Positions 7,953-18,253 of a stretch of DNA of 19,258 nucleotides are shown here, in pieces. The position numbers and the translations under genes are program-made. The stretch is from the NCBI GenBank assembly GCA_000750105.3, contig JPHH03000144.1:1-19258 (forward strand). The letters run 5' to 3'. This stretch comes from Tolypocladium sp. Sup5 PDA-1 (lineage: Eukaryota > Ascomycota > Sordariomycetes > Hypocreales > Ophiocordycipitaceae). The number at the start of each line of letters is the position of its first letter. Position 1 is the stretch's first letter. The notes beneath the pieces are model-generated. The model was not told the DNA's origin. It searched no databases and saw nothing but the letters and a program-made list of their open reading frames with translations.

Positions 7953-10900
7953 CTAAGTGTTGCGGAAGACTTCTGAGACCTCATGAGGTGAAAATCCGAT
8001 GATCACCACCCTCCCTGAACTGCACCCAAGCACAACTGTGTATCTTGATACCCGCCAGCAAAAAGGCCGAAATTCCACCGGGAGCCAAAGCAGTTTCTCT
8101 TTATTCAACACAACCCAACAACGATTCCCGCTAATACTAAAGACGGAGCCAGAGGTAGGCACAGCATTAGTAAGAGGATCTGCAGAAGGACAGGCAGTAG
8201 CCATCCCGTGTATAGCGATAGCGCCATGATCAGTCAACAGACGTGAGTTACCTGGTTCAAATAATATGCGAGAGGAAGCAAACCCGACGTAAGCATCCTG
8301 CATGCATTCGCCCGTGTCGGAGCGCCAGATCCGTATTGACTTGTCGTCTGAGGCCGAGGCCACGAGCGATGAGTCGTGCGAGAAGGCGACCGAGCTGATA
8401 TAGCCGCCATGGCCCTCGAGGGTCTGCACGCACTCGCCAGTGTCGGCGCGCCAGATCCGTATCGTCTTGTCAGCTAAGGCCGAGGCCACGAGCATCGAGT
8501 CGTGTGAGAAGGCGGCCGAGTTAACACGGCCGCCATGGCCAGCGAGGGTCTGCACGCACTCACCCGTATCGGCGCGCCAGATCCGTATCGTCTTGTCAGC
8601 TAAGGCCGAGGCCACGAGCGTCGAGTCGTACGAGAAGACGACAGAGCCGACCGAGTCGCCGAAGCCCTCAATGATCTGCATGCACTTGCCCGCGTCGGCG
8701 CGCCAGATCCGTATTGTCTTATCGCCTGAGGCCGAGGCCACCAGCGCTGAGTCGCCGGAGAAGGCAACTGACTTAATCCAGCCGCCATGACCCTCGAGGG
8801 TCTGCACGCACTCGCCAGTGTCAGCGCGCCAGATCCTTATCAGCCCATTCGTTAAGGACGATCCTGAAGCCACGAGCGCTGAGTCGTGCGAGAAGGCTAC
8901 GGAGGTGACAGTACCATCACGGCCCTCGAAGGTCTGCATACACTCGCCCGCATCGGCGCGCCAGATTCGTATCGTCTTGCCCGAGTCCGAGGCCACCAAG
9001 GCTGAGTCGTGCGAGAAGGCGACCGACCTGATATGGCCGCAGCCATAATCCTCGAGGGTCTGCACGTGCGCACCCGTGTCGGTGCGCCAGATCCGTATCT
9101 TCTGGTCCTCGGCGGCCGCAGTTACTAGCGCCGAGTTGTGCGAGAAGGCGACCGAGCTGATATGGCCGCCATGGCCCTCGAGGGTCTGCACGCACTCGCC
9201 AGTGTCAGCGCGCCAGATCCTTATCAGCCCATTCGTTAAGGACGGTCCTGAGGCCACGAGCGCTGAGTCGTGCGAGAAGGCGACGGAGGTGGCAGTACCA
9301 CCACGGCCCTCGAGGATCTGTATGCATTCGCCTGTATCGGCGCGCCAGATTCGTATCGTCTTATCGGCTGACGCCGATGCCACCAGCGTCGAATCGTGCG
9401 AGAAGGCGATCGAGCTAACACAGTTGCCATGGCCAGCGAGGGTCTGCACGCACTCGCCTATATCGGCGCGCCAGATCCGTATCGTCTTGTCGTCTGAGGC
9501 CGAGGCCACAAGCATCGAGTCGTGTGAGAAGGCGGCCGAGTTAACACGGCCGCCATGGCCAGCGAGGGTCTGCACGCACTCACCCGTATCGGCACGCCAG
9601 ATCCGTATCGTTTTATCGTCTGAGGCCGAGGCTACCAGCGTCGAGTCGTGTGAGAAGGCGGCCGACCTAACCACGTCGCCATGGCCCTCAAGGGTCTGCA
9701 CGCACTCGCCTGTATCAACGAGCCAGATCCGTATCGTCTTATCGAGTGAGGCCGAGGCAACATGCGCCGAGTCGTGCGAGAAGGCGACCGAGTTGACCCA
9801 GTGGCTATGGCCTTCTAGTGTCTGTAACCATTGGCTCCAATCGTTGTCTACCTTTGGCTTAAGGGAGATCCAACGCGGAATCTCGCCTTTGAACATAGCC
9901 CGGACTTTGCTCCCCTTCGGTGCAAAGGCAAGGAGAGACGAATATATCTGAAGCGGCGTAGAGTCGATGGCGAAACTATTGGCAAGGACGAAACGTAATG
10001 CGTCATCAAGGAAGTCTGACAGCTGTATGTTATCTCGAGACTGCAGCGAAGTCAGTGGAACCGTATTGCCATGATACTACATGACATTTGACCTACATTA
10101 AAGAGTGACTGCAACGTCCTGATAAGACCAGGACTTTCCGAAGCTCTCCCTGTTAGGCTTAGTGCCTCCATCCAATGGAGGAAGTGACGTGCAAGAAAGC
10201 CATGGACTCGTTCGCTCGCAACAGCCTGTCTTCCCGCTTCTTGCACATGATATACCCAGTATAAACAGGCATACTGAATCTCTGATGGGAGACAGGCGTT
10301 AATTTTCCTGGATTCGATAGCCGATCGATGTGCGCCTAGGGCTTTGATTCCGCAAATATTTTGTCGAAGGCAGCCCATCACACGCAGACAGTTTGCTGCC
10401 ATCTCTTTGTGAGCTTGTTTCCCGTCTACCCAGAAGGGGTTCTTTTCGCGCCTCTCTGGGTCGAGGAGGAAGTCGCGGAAGGAGAGGTGTAGTAGCCGGA
10501 CGGGCGACTCTGCCGATGGCGGGATGTTTAACACTGAATGCAGCATGTCTAACTTGTCATCAACATCATCGCTGTGAATTTTGAGAATCTGCGCCAGCGC
10601 AGATGTTGACAAAGGATTCGCGAGAACAACAATAGAGCCAATGATATTCCGAAATTGTTGAAGAACTTCGTCCCGGCGCTTGTCAGACAAGCCATCAATC
10701 AGTTTGTTCAGCACGGGCAGGTATGTCGCATCTAGTTGCGATCCCTCGCTCCTTGTTCGAAATTGTAAAACTTCTTGCAGCTGCCGGTCGGGATTTCCAA
10801 ACTTGCGATCTGCGATGAAGCGACGTACGGTGGCGGCGAAAATAAAGAGCGGAATTGCCATCCTCACAAGAGACTGAACATTGGATTGGCTGGGCCAGTT

Positions 10901-12886
10901 TGAGGCCAGTTGTCGGTGTTCGGACACCGAAGAATTGTATTCGTCCCGGATTATCGAAAGCTCATGCTCCAAGAAGGCGGATATATCGTGTTCGACCATG
11001 GGTTCGGGCATATCATGGAGTATCAAATCCCGATACTTGCCCTCGATTTGCTTAAATCCAAGACGGATAGGCAATTCCGGTCGGCTGGTTAAAAAAATTC
11101 TTAATCGGGCAGACTGCAAGCTTTGGACACGAGAAAAGAGACGAAGAAGGAGAGCAATGTCGTCCTCCCGTTCGCACTCATCCAAGGCATCAACAACGAT
11201 GATGGTGGGATCACTCTTCCGAAGATTTCGTGGGGTCATCGAAAGTGGTTCTACGACAAGCTTGTCGAACTGCTCTCGCATTGCCAGTCGCAGGATATTG
11301 GGGTCGTTATCAATTGCATCCTTGACGTGGCGAGCGATGGCCGGCTCTCTCGCTACTAAATCGGCCGCGATTGTGGAGAAGAACTTGGATAAGCTCCCTC
11401 GGTCGGCCTCTCCCCTCTTGAAGAAGAAGCTTGCGCCGAGGCGGTTCTCGGAAAAGGCCTGGGCGACAGTGCGAGATATAGTAGACTTCCCCGTCCCTGC
11501 CATACCGTTCAGCCAGAATATTGCTTCGGCACCAGGGTTGTCAGCCCATGCTGATATTTGTTGGAGAAGCTCAACTCGGGTATTTGACAGGCAGGTCGGG
11601 TTGTGTTCTTCGGCATGGGAGTTGAAGGAGGCACCTTCAACAACTGGAAGGCGGGCAAGAACCATCTTCGCGTCGATACCGCGTACGGCTGTGCTAAGTA
11701 GACACCTGTGAGTTTCGCGATTTGAGCACATGAGGCTTTTGTTTGCTCTCACCGTAGGTCTTGCACTCCTTCCTTCACACCGGTTGTGACGGATTGAACG
11801 TTCTTTACGTCTTCACTAACTTGAACTACATTAGATGATCCGAATATCGTTAGTCTGAGAGGGAAACCAACTCGATCTAATTATGTCGATAGCCCGCTGC
11901 GTAGCCTGAAGGTGCTTGGTTGGGACGAAACCGAGAAGCTCCTTCGCGTACGCAGCTGCAGTTGCAGACGCATACCGCTGCCACCGAGCGTTCTTATGTG
12001 AATCAGCATAGTCACAGATTCCCCTGATCACAAGGCAGGGAAAGTGGTTCATCAGACCGGCGGCTTCCATTTCGAAACAAATGCACTCCTTCCCAACAAC
12101 GTCTGCAATATTGTTACGAGTGGCGGCATCCTTGATGAGTTTGTTCCCGGAAGCAATGATTCCATAGTGAATCTGTGGATCAGTTGTGTCCCGCTGCTCG
12201 CGCTTGACCTCTTTGGATGCGTCGCACATGGCGCAAGTACTGCCCCCAGCATGGTCGTACCTCGACATGAAAAGCCGGTCGTTCTCTACTCCCTGGTGCA
12301 CGTAGCCGGGGTCTTTGTTCTTTGGCTTCTTCATCTGGGGGTTGGCGGTCCACATCGCTCGGAGCAGATCCGGGACTTTAGATGGCGCGATTTCGTGTTC
12401 TGCCTGCAGGTTCGCCAGCGCATTGAGGAGAACCGAAGGAGGCATGTTGAGAGAGCCCTTCCGCTCCCACGACTCATTCAACTTCGCCTTTCCTAGGTCA
12501 TACTGGACGACACCTCCCTCGGTTCCATCGGGTTGGCTAACGACAACATCGCCGAGCCGGATATCCCGATCTTGGTCGGGTCGAGCAACACCACCCCCGA
12601 TTCCTACCAGCAGACCAATCCTAATCTGAGGCAGGGACGAGAGGAGGTTCGAAGCGGTAGTCGCCGCGGAAGTTGTTCCGTACACACCAGCAGGAAGCGA
12701 GGCTATGACGATGTTGTGCGCGCCAATTCGGCCCCATGTGTACGAATTCGCATCGGATTGATGTTGGTCAAAGTCTTCAGGAGTTCCGTGGCGTTCATCG
12801 AGTAAAGCCGTCGCAGCTGCGCGCTCGATAGGGAGAGCAGCAATCCATCCTATCGTGTAGAGGTTCGGATCGTCCAGTATCGTCAT
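7953..12886 (-). CDS. NLR immune receptor: PNP-NACHT-WD40 (four exons, ~1594 aa)
   Basis: Joining four exons gives one frame of 1595 codons: exon 1 12886-11872, exon 2 11825-11753, exon 3 11705-10097, exon 4 10040-7953. The introns are 46, 47 and 56 nt, with donors GTTGGT, GTGAGA and GTAGGT; introns 1 and 3 have branch-like ACTAAC and ACTGAC. Joining restores the phase each time. Residues 10-320 form a PNP/UDP phosphorylase-type domain (GIGGGV about 95-100, CFEMEAAG about 270-277, ICDYADSHKN about 290-299). Exon 2 encodes a short helical linker (QVSEDVKNVQSVTTGVKEGV). The NACHT follows: Walker A GMAGTGKST about 430-438, Walker B IIVVDALDEC about 531-540, FLTSRPE about 567-573. Twelve WD40 repeats span about 970-1477, then a conserved-looking tail. 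Fungal NLRs of this type control non-self recognition and programmed cell death; WD repeats sense, NACHT oligomerises, and the PNP domain is the likely effector. The start ATG has A at -3. No inactivating lesion is seen. Confidence 0.95.
8304..9830 (-). repeat. Twelve tandem WD40-coding repeats, ~126 bp each
   Basis: The last exon of the NLR contains twelve head-to-tail repeats of 42 codons; repeats 5 and 8 are 44 because of an SLTNG-type insertion and repeat 7 also deviates. The framework (VQTLEGHG ... SVAFSHDSALVAS ... DKTIRIWRADTGEC) is nearly constant. Residues just before SVAFS (WVN, VVR, RVN, CVS, TAT, HIS, HIR, TVT, WIK, SVG, RVN, YIS) vary from unit to unit. Repeats 3 and 11 share their first 27 residues, while the second half of 11 matches 4 and 10, so the units have been shuffled. 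The Asp-Lys pair is GAC AAG in repeats 3, 10, 11 and 12 but GAT AAG/AAA in 1, 2, 4 and 9, a CpA/TpA alternation. Confidence 0.95.
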
Positions 12887-13088
12887 CGTTAAAGGCCTTG
12901 GGTAGGCACAACCCGAGGAAGCTCAGGAGAGGGACTTAGTCGCTGAAAGAGCCCCATCCCAGCCCCCAAGGGCGGGGTTAAGGTGCAGCTGGCCTTCCTG
13001 CATGCTGCGCATACGACTGAATGTACACACTCAGGTCGCAAATCGGCGTTACTTTCTTGCGATGCTCCGGACGGGCTGAGCAACCAAC
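12887..13088 (-). promoter_or_regulatory. Upstream region of the NLR gene
   Basis: This is the 5' flank of the minus-strand NLR. Just upstream of the ATG the minus strand is pyrimidine-rich (CCCTCTCCTGAGCTTCCTC), common in fungal 5' leaders. A GC box-like TTAACCCCGCCCTTGG lies about 80-100 bp upstream. No clear TATA box is seen. The only open frame on the minus strand here (13119-12889) has no protein character. Confidence 0.35.
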
Positions 13089-13348
13089 ATGGGAGCGCCA
13101 TTGGGTGGGCCGCCACCATTCGATGGTGATTTGGTCGGTTCGAAGAGAAGCAGGTTCGCTCGAATGCGGCGTACCGTGCGGAACAGCGGGCGGATTTGGC
13201 TATTTTCTTCGTCCGTAAGCACCAGCATGATTCGCTCGATGAAGCGCGACTATATTACATTCGGGCTGAAGCTAGCACGAAAATTGTATATGGGCCTTTG
13301 CATGATCGCTTCGTCAAGATCTCTTCCAAACTGCACCATCTTTCCTAA
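13089..13348 (+). pseudogene. Small frame-broken ORF, unknown
   Basis: The ATG at 13089 opens MGAPLGGPPPFDGDLVGS. The next plus-strand register, open from 13130 to a TAA at 13346-13348, reads RFEEKQVRSNAAYRAEQRAD and then FFVRKHQHDSLDEARLYYIR. The two would join as one plausible helical, charged protein of about 85 residues if one base had been lost near 13135. The second register looks much more protein-like than the frame the ATG itself follows. Alternatively it is the last exon of a longer gene. The family is not recognised. It lies between the NLR promoter and the DUF3435 relic, and its dinucleotides are not RIP-like. Confidence 0.35.
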
Positions 13349-13454
13349 TACGTTTTCTTTCCTCGTTCTAGGAACTTAACCACACCCAGTTAGTATAAGG
13401 CAACCCGAGCTACGAAAATCATATTTGATCTGCACCTAACACCGTCTGTTCTCG

Positions 13455-16020
13455 TCATTTCCGAAGTTTGACTCCATGCACCTTTTGCACATGGTTCTTG
13501 AAATGGTCGAGGCTAGTCAAGAAGTCTCCCAGATACTTGCACTAAGGATAACGGCAAACAAATCTAGCTCTATGCGGTTCATGCCGCAAATAGACCTTCT
13601 CAACATAGTCCATCATATAGGAAACACGATTAAAGGTGCGCATACGGTTCATATACGGCAGCTACTCGTCTCCAATACAATAGATACATTGCGTCTTGCC
13701 CAGTACGAGTAGGATTTCCTCCAATTTTAGCAAGGGCTCAACATCGGAAGAAGTCTCCCGACTTTTACTCTCAATTAGCGGTGACAGGCGTGGCTAGCGT
13801 ACCTCACGACGAGAGGCTAGAAGCACCATAAGGTCCGAATTTTCCGGTCGGTAATAGCTTTAAGGGATCTATCTATACTAAAGTCGCATAGAAGAGCTTG
13901 CAATCGTGTCCGCTCCTCCAGGTAGTATTAGACAGCAGGCTCAACTTACTCGTCGATCGCCATTCCGCTCAACTACCTCTCCAGCTCTTTATTATGCATT
14001 CGTCGACGACAAGCGTCTTAGTACTCCTTTATCATATCATCTCTAAAGGCTTTTTCGGCATTCTTAAGATCGCGCCGCAATTATTAATAGTTCTCTATAA
14101 CCTCCTTAGGCGAATATTTAATAAATCTATGCTCTTACTAGATCTAGATCGCCATATATTTAACCTATATCGTGAGGTCAATAATATCAGGGTCAGGCGG
14201 TAGCTTATCTATCTTAGCCTTAAGAATCTCTTTAGGAACATCTAGGTTATACCTAATACTTATATAGGTAAAGGCGCGCGTTAGTCTATTAGCGGAAGGG
14301 TCTCTTTCTAGATACGCATCTTACGTATTAAATCCTACTCGACGATTTAGGTATACATTCGCCAGACAGCCAGTCATTAGGTCGTGTCTTATAACTTAGT
14401 CCACTACTACGTCAGGGGCGACACCGATAAGGGCGTTAGCATTACCGCGTCGCAAGCAATAAGACATCCACTTCTCCTCGGATCCCAAATCTAACCCAAT
14501 TCTATCAAGATAGAATACGTACGTCGAATACTTCATAGGCTCCGTCTCTAACTTCGTCTATCCTCTAGCGGTCGTCCACATAGATCGTTAGAAGACTAGT
14601 ATCTTAAGTATCGATGACTTCTAGTAGACTTTCATTGCCCTCTTACGTATATTAGTAAAGAAGAACAGTACGGCGTAACGGAGGCCATTAACTTCGATCG
14701 CATCGTCCCGAATAGCTCGTACTAAGATATAACTTATAGGGCAGAGAATAAGAAGCGGATTCTCGCGAAACAAAAATATAGTACTACTCGGCCACTTAAT
14801 AAGCGAACTCGGTACGCTAGTTTACTCGATCTAGGAACCAACTTACGGTTTAGGTTTATTATCCGCCCCTTTATAGTAGCGAAAGAAGACCTCCATCACC
14901 AATACGTCTCTTTCTCCCTTATTAAGATCCTACACGACCCAGAGGGCAATATCTTCGTAGCACAGAGCCTTATACTTCCGGACTAGCTCTTCGTCTTCGT
15001 TCGCCTCAGAAGGTTCAGAAGCAAGAGCTATCGGTAGCTCTTCAACATCTTTCTCACTATCGGTGTCGTCAAGATCATCGTCGCTATAGTCAGTATCGCT
15101 TATACCATCGCTATCGTCATCTACATCGTCGAATAGCGCATCATCAGACTCCATCTCAGACTCCGATTCAGAGTCTAACCCAGCAGCTTCCTCTTCTCTA
15201 GTCTAAGTTTTTAGCCTACAGGTCCCGTTTCTCACGCTCGCTATTCATGCCCCATTCGACAATACCAAGACATGGCCAGCACCAGACTTCGCCATAGTTC
15301 CATCCTCAACAACAGGGTCGTCAAGCATAGGGTCCTTGCCTACTCTACTCTTGGTTCCATCTACAAGTTCTACTAGCCGACAGGCAGTAAATACCTAAAA
15401 GAGCATGATTATAGAAAGATCAAGACAGTCATCTTCAATAGGGAAGACACTCCTATCGCGAGACCAGTATTACATAAGTCCCAGCAAAAGGTCATCTACC
15501 CCTATAACAGGCTTATTTTTAGCTTAATCGTCTAATTTAAACTTATCTTTCAAGGTGCCGTTAATATACTAGGGGAAAAAGTTAGTATTTCATCCGAAAA
15601 GAACAATAGATAAGGCCAAATAAATACCTTCCTAACCTCCTCACAGTCATTCGCATTTACGACTCGTCCCTTATTACGCCGACGATAAAGCATCTTAAAG
15701 TCTCGCTAGTATTAGTTCACGGTTTTCTTCTTAGTCCGTTTGCGCCTAGGCTAGACGTACGTTTCGCAAATCTAGTAGAGAAAAGTCATAATTAGTCCTT
15801 TATCACAATAGCGACGCTTAATCGCTTTCTTCTAAGAGCTATGTTTTTTTATCATAGCAAAACCTAAGGGGGTCGTTAGACTTCCGTTACTTATAGTTTA
15901 AAATTTACACCTACCTTAAGAAACGTCTCCTAATATAGTAAATATTAGCCTTGGTAGTATCCACGTCCAATAGCTCAAGAAACTTCGTGTTATTCAGCTC
16001 TTTTTACATACTATAGTAGC
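13455..16020 (-). pseudogene. RIP relic of a DUF3435 (tyrosine-recombinase superfamily) gene with C2H2 fingers
   Basis: Minus strand, from about 16020 to a TGA at 13457-13455. Readable blocks in order: ELNNTKFLELLDVDTTKANI, RRRNKGRVVNANDCEEVRK, YINGTLKDKFKLDD, YWSRDRSVFPIEDDCLDL, an acidic loop, YKALCYEDIALWVV, YCLRRGNANALIGVAPD, VIRHDLMTGCLANVYLNRRV, and two C2H2 fingers (CIYCIGDE..., and FVC ... DHFKNHVQKVHG). These match the layout of fungal DUF3435 proteins. A 59-nt intron at 15627-15569 (GTATTT ... ACTAAC ... CCCCTAG) still separates EVRK from YING. Most in-frame stops are TAG/TAA; in finger 1 both expected His read Tyr. One register change near 13830 separates the main frame from the finger-coding end. 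DUF3435 includes the captain recombinases that move Starship giant transposons; other DUF3435 genes have no known element. The 74-residue acidic open frame at 15154-14930 is only a piece of this relic. Confidence 0.85.
15569..15627 (-). other. Preserved intron in the DUF3435 relic
   Basis: On the minus strand the 59 nt begin GTATTT, carry ACTAAC near the end and close with CCCCTAG. The flanking codons then join in phase (EVRK to YING). It shows that the relic descends from a genomic spliced gene, not from a processed copy. Confidence 0.75.
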
Positions 16021-16035
16021 CTCGAGCTCCCAGAG

Positions 16036-16416
16036 TGTTACGACCCAGGCTGACGGGCCACGGGATGGGCCGGCTGTGCAGGCGCCATGCGGGCTGCACG
16101 GAACAATGGTCGGAACGATAGACTAATAGGGACCATGGTGTGCGGTGTTTACTAGGTGGTTAGTGAATACTAAGCGAATAGCACACGGGAGTTCACTCGG
16201 TGGTCGGTGAACCACGAGTAAATACTCTAGTATATAGGACCCCCTAATTTCCTTACTATAGCATAGATACCTCGCTAGCTTTTAATATATTATTCTAATA
16301 TAGATATACTTATATTACTTTAAACCCCTTAGTTATAATCTATTATCTAGGATATCTAATCTATTACTATTATAATAAGACTAGCCTAGTACTATACCCT
16401 AACCTTTTTACTAATA
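16036..16416 (+). mobile_element. Gypsy-type LTR, copy 1
   Basis: It begins TGTTACGACCCAGGCTGACG and probably ends at CTAATA (mutated CTAACA), giving about 381 bp. It contains TATATAGGACCCCC, a likely TATA region, followed by TTTCCTTACTATAGCATAGA shared with copy 2. The first ~70 bp are little mutated, the remainder is heavily TA-converted. The middle (about 16131-16230) differs completely from copy 2. It is followed by gag in the same orientation. Confidence 0.75.
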
Positions 16417-16519
16417 TAAACCTCTAGTTTATCCCTTAGGAACCTAAACTATTATATATTAAAAGCTCTTATTTAGAAGGTTATTATATTACCTTAAGTA
16501 ATATCTTAACGCTATCGAA

Positions 16520-17738
16520 ATAATACTACTAACTAAACCTAGATTAAGTACTAACCCCTAGGGGAAGGCACTATTACCCCTTATAAAACCTATTAATAAA
16601 ATAGAAATCTTAGATAATAAGTTAGATAACGATACTCTAGATATAAATAAGGAACTCTAGGATAAAGTCTATTACCTTTAGTAATAAATTAATAACTTAG
16701 TCGCCCTTTAAGAGGAATAGACTAAGATATACTAGACCTAGGTTAATAAGCTTTATTCCCTTACTAATACTATTATTAAGGGAAAGGACCCTAGAGAGGT
16801 CCTTAAGCTAAAAATACCCTAACCCTTTAATAATACTATAGGAATACTCTAGCTATTTATTACTTAAATATAAGCGTACTTTATATACTTCCTAACTTAG
16901 TTTCGCTATAAAATAGCAAAAGTATACTTTATAGCTAGAAACCTTTCTAGCTTAATAGCTATATAGTTTAAACTAACCCTACGCGACTTCGTCGCTAACG
17001 TAGTAATAGGAATATATAAACTAGAAACTAATAAGGTCCTTAATAACTACTACGAGTTCGAGGAAGCCCTACGATAAGCATTTAGGAATATAGACGAAGA
17101 AAGGGACGCCGAAAATAAACTCGATAACCTCCGATAGAAGGGATCCGCGTCGGACTACGCGGTAACCTTCTAATAAATTATCTTAAAGATCCCGTAGGAG
17201 TAGTCTTACTTAATAAGAGCCTTCTACTCGGGATTAAAGGAGGACGTTAAGGACGAACTCTATAAGGAAGAGCGACCCGATATATTAGCCGAATATATCG
17301 CTATAGCCATACGCATCGACGATAGATAGTATAAGAGACGCGAAGAGAGGAGGTACGTAGGAAAAGGGTAGAATAGAAACCCTACCCGCTACTTTAGTAA
17401 CTCTCGACGAAAGCGTAAAGAACCTATTATACGCTATAATAACTCTAGTCTAGGACGAATAGACTTAGACGCGATATAGAAAACCAAGCTAAAGGAAGGC
17501 AAGAAATGCTATAACTACGGGAAGTTTAGATACTTCGCCCGCGAATATAAGTAACCTAAGAAGATTAGATAGAAGCTAATACCGGAAGGTAAGAAGTACC
17601 TTAATACTACTAATAAGGAACTAGTTAACTACGATAACCTAAACTAGACCGCGTGCTATAATAACGACTATAATACGCACCTCTTAGATAAATAAGGTAG
17701 CGGATAGTTCCCTAGAGAACCGAAAGGAAGTAGAACTA
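16520..17738 (+). pseudogene. RIP-killed gag of Ty3/Gypsy retrotransposon, copy 1
   Basis: A single plus-strand register can be followed from an ATA at 16520 (the position equivalent to the ATG of copy 2) to the edge of the second LTR. It is broken by many TAG/TAA codons. Typical Gag text is legible: LRDFVANVVIGIYKLETNKV, NIDEERDAENKLDNLR, LKEDVKDELYKEERPDILAE, and a CCHC zinc knuckle at 17507-17548. In the knuckle the last two Cys-type positions and the His read Tyr and one Gly reads Arg, all RIP-type changes. Gag would form the retrotransposon particle and package its RNA. Protease, reverse transcriptase and integrase are not present before the next LTR. Confidence 0.85.
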
Positions 17739-18150
17739 TGTTACGACCCAGGCTAACGGGCCACGGGATAGGCCGGCTGTGCAGGCGCTACTGCAGGCTG
17801 CATGGAACAATGGTCGGCACGACGGACTAATAGGCGCAGGAGCGATAGGATCACCAGGATTATATAGATGATCTAGGTGAGCCCATGCGATCCGGCTTAT
17901 CAGTCGCGACTAGATTATGGTTATGATCTAAGCGATCCTCGGTAATCCAAGGGATCACGACCAGTATATAGGACCCCCCAATTTCCTTACTATAGCATAG
18001 ATACCTCGCTAGCTTTTAATACATTATTCTAATATAGACACACTTATATTACTCTAAACCCCTTAGTTACGATCTACTATCCAGGATATCCGATCTATTA
18101 CTATCGTGATAAGACTATTTAACGGCTATGCCCTAACCTACCTACTAACA
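17739..18150 (+). mobile_element. Gypsy-type LTR, copy 2
   Basis: It runs from TGTTACGACCCAGGCTAACG to CTAACA, about 412 bp, with the TG...CA ends typical of LTRs. The first ~105 bp and the last ~200 bp match copy 1. The central ~130 bp do not. It directly abuts the end of gag copy 1, whose frame reads into it. A TAAACCTCCGGTTTATCCC segment follows, where a primer-binding site would be expected. Confidence 0.8.
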
Positions 18151-18253
18151 TAAACCTCCGGTTTATCCCTTAGGAACCTAAACTGTTATATATTAAAAGC
18201 TCTTGTTTAGGAGGTCACCGCGTTACCTTAAACAATACCGCATTATAGTTAAT

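Noticed and set aside
8304..9830. CRISPR-like or satellite array
   Set aside because: The 126-bp units are coding, in frame, and encode WD40 blades; there are no spacers.
9076..9951. Plus-strand open frame of 291 codons
   Set aside because: It is the antisense of the WD40 repeats. The periodic ARQIRIVLS text is just the repeat read backwards, and long antisense frames are expected in GC-rich repeats without stops.
10881..11711. Plus-strand open frame of 276 codons
   Set aside because: It is antisense to the NACHT exon, with Ser/Arg-rich composition and no domain, while the minus strand has intact Walker motifs.
12044..12496. Plus-strand open frame of 150 codons
   Set aside because: It is antisense to the PNP-coding exon and has no protein family character.
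14930..15154. Stand-alone acidic 74-residue gene
   Set aside because: It reads in frame with DUF3435 text on both sides and is only the longest stop-free piece of that relic.
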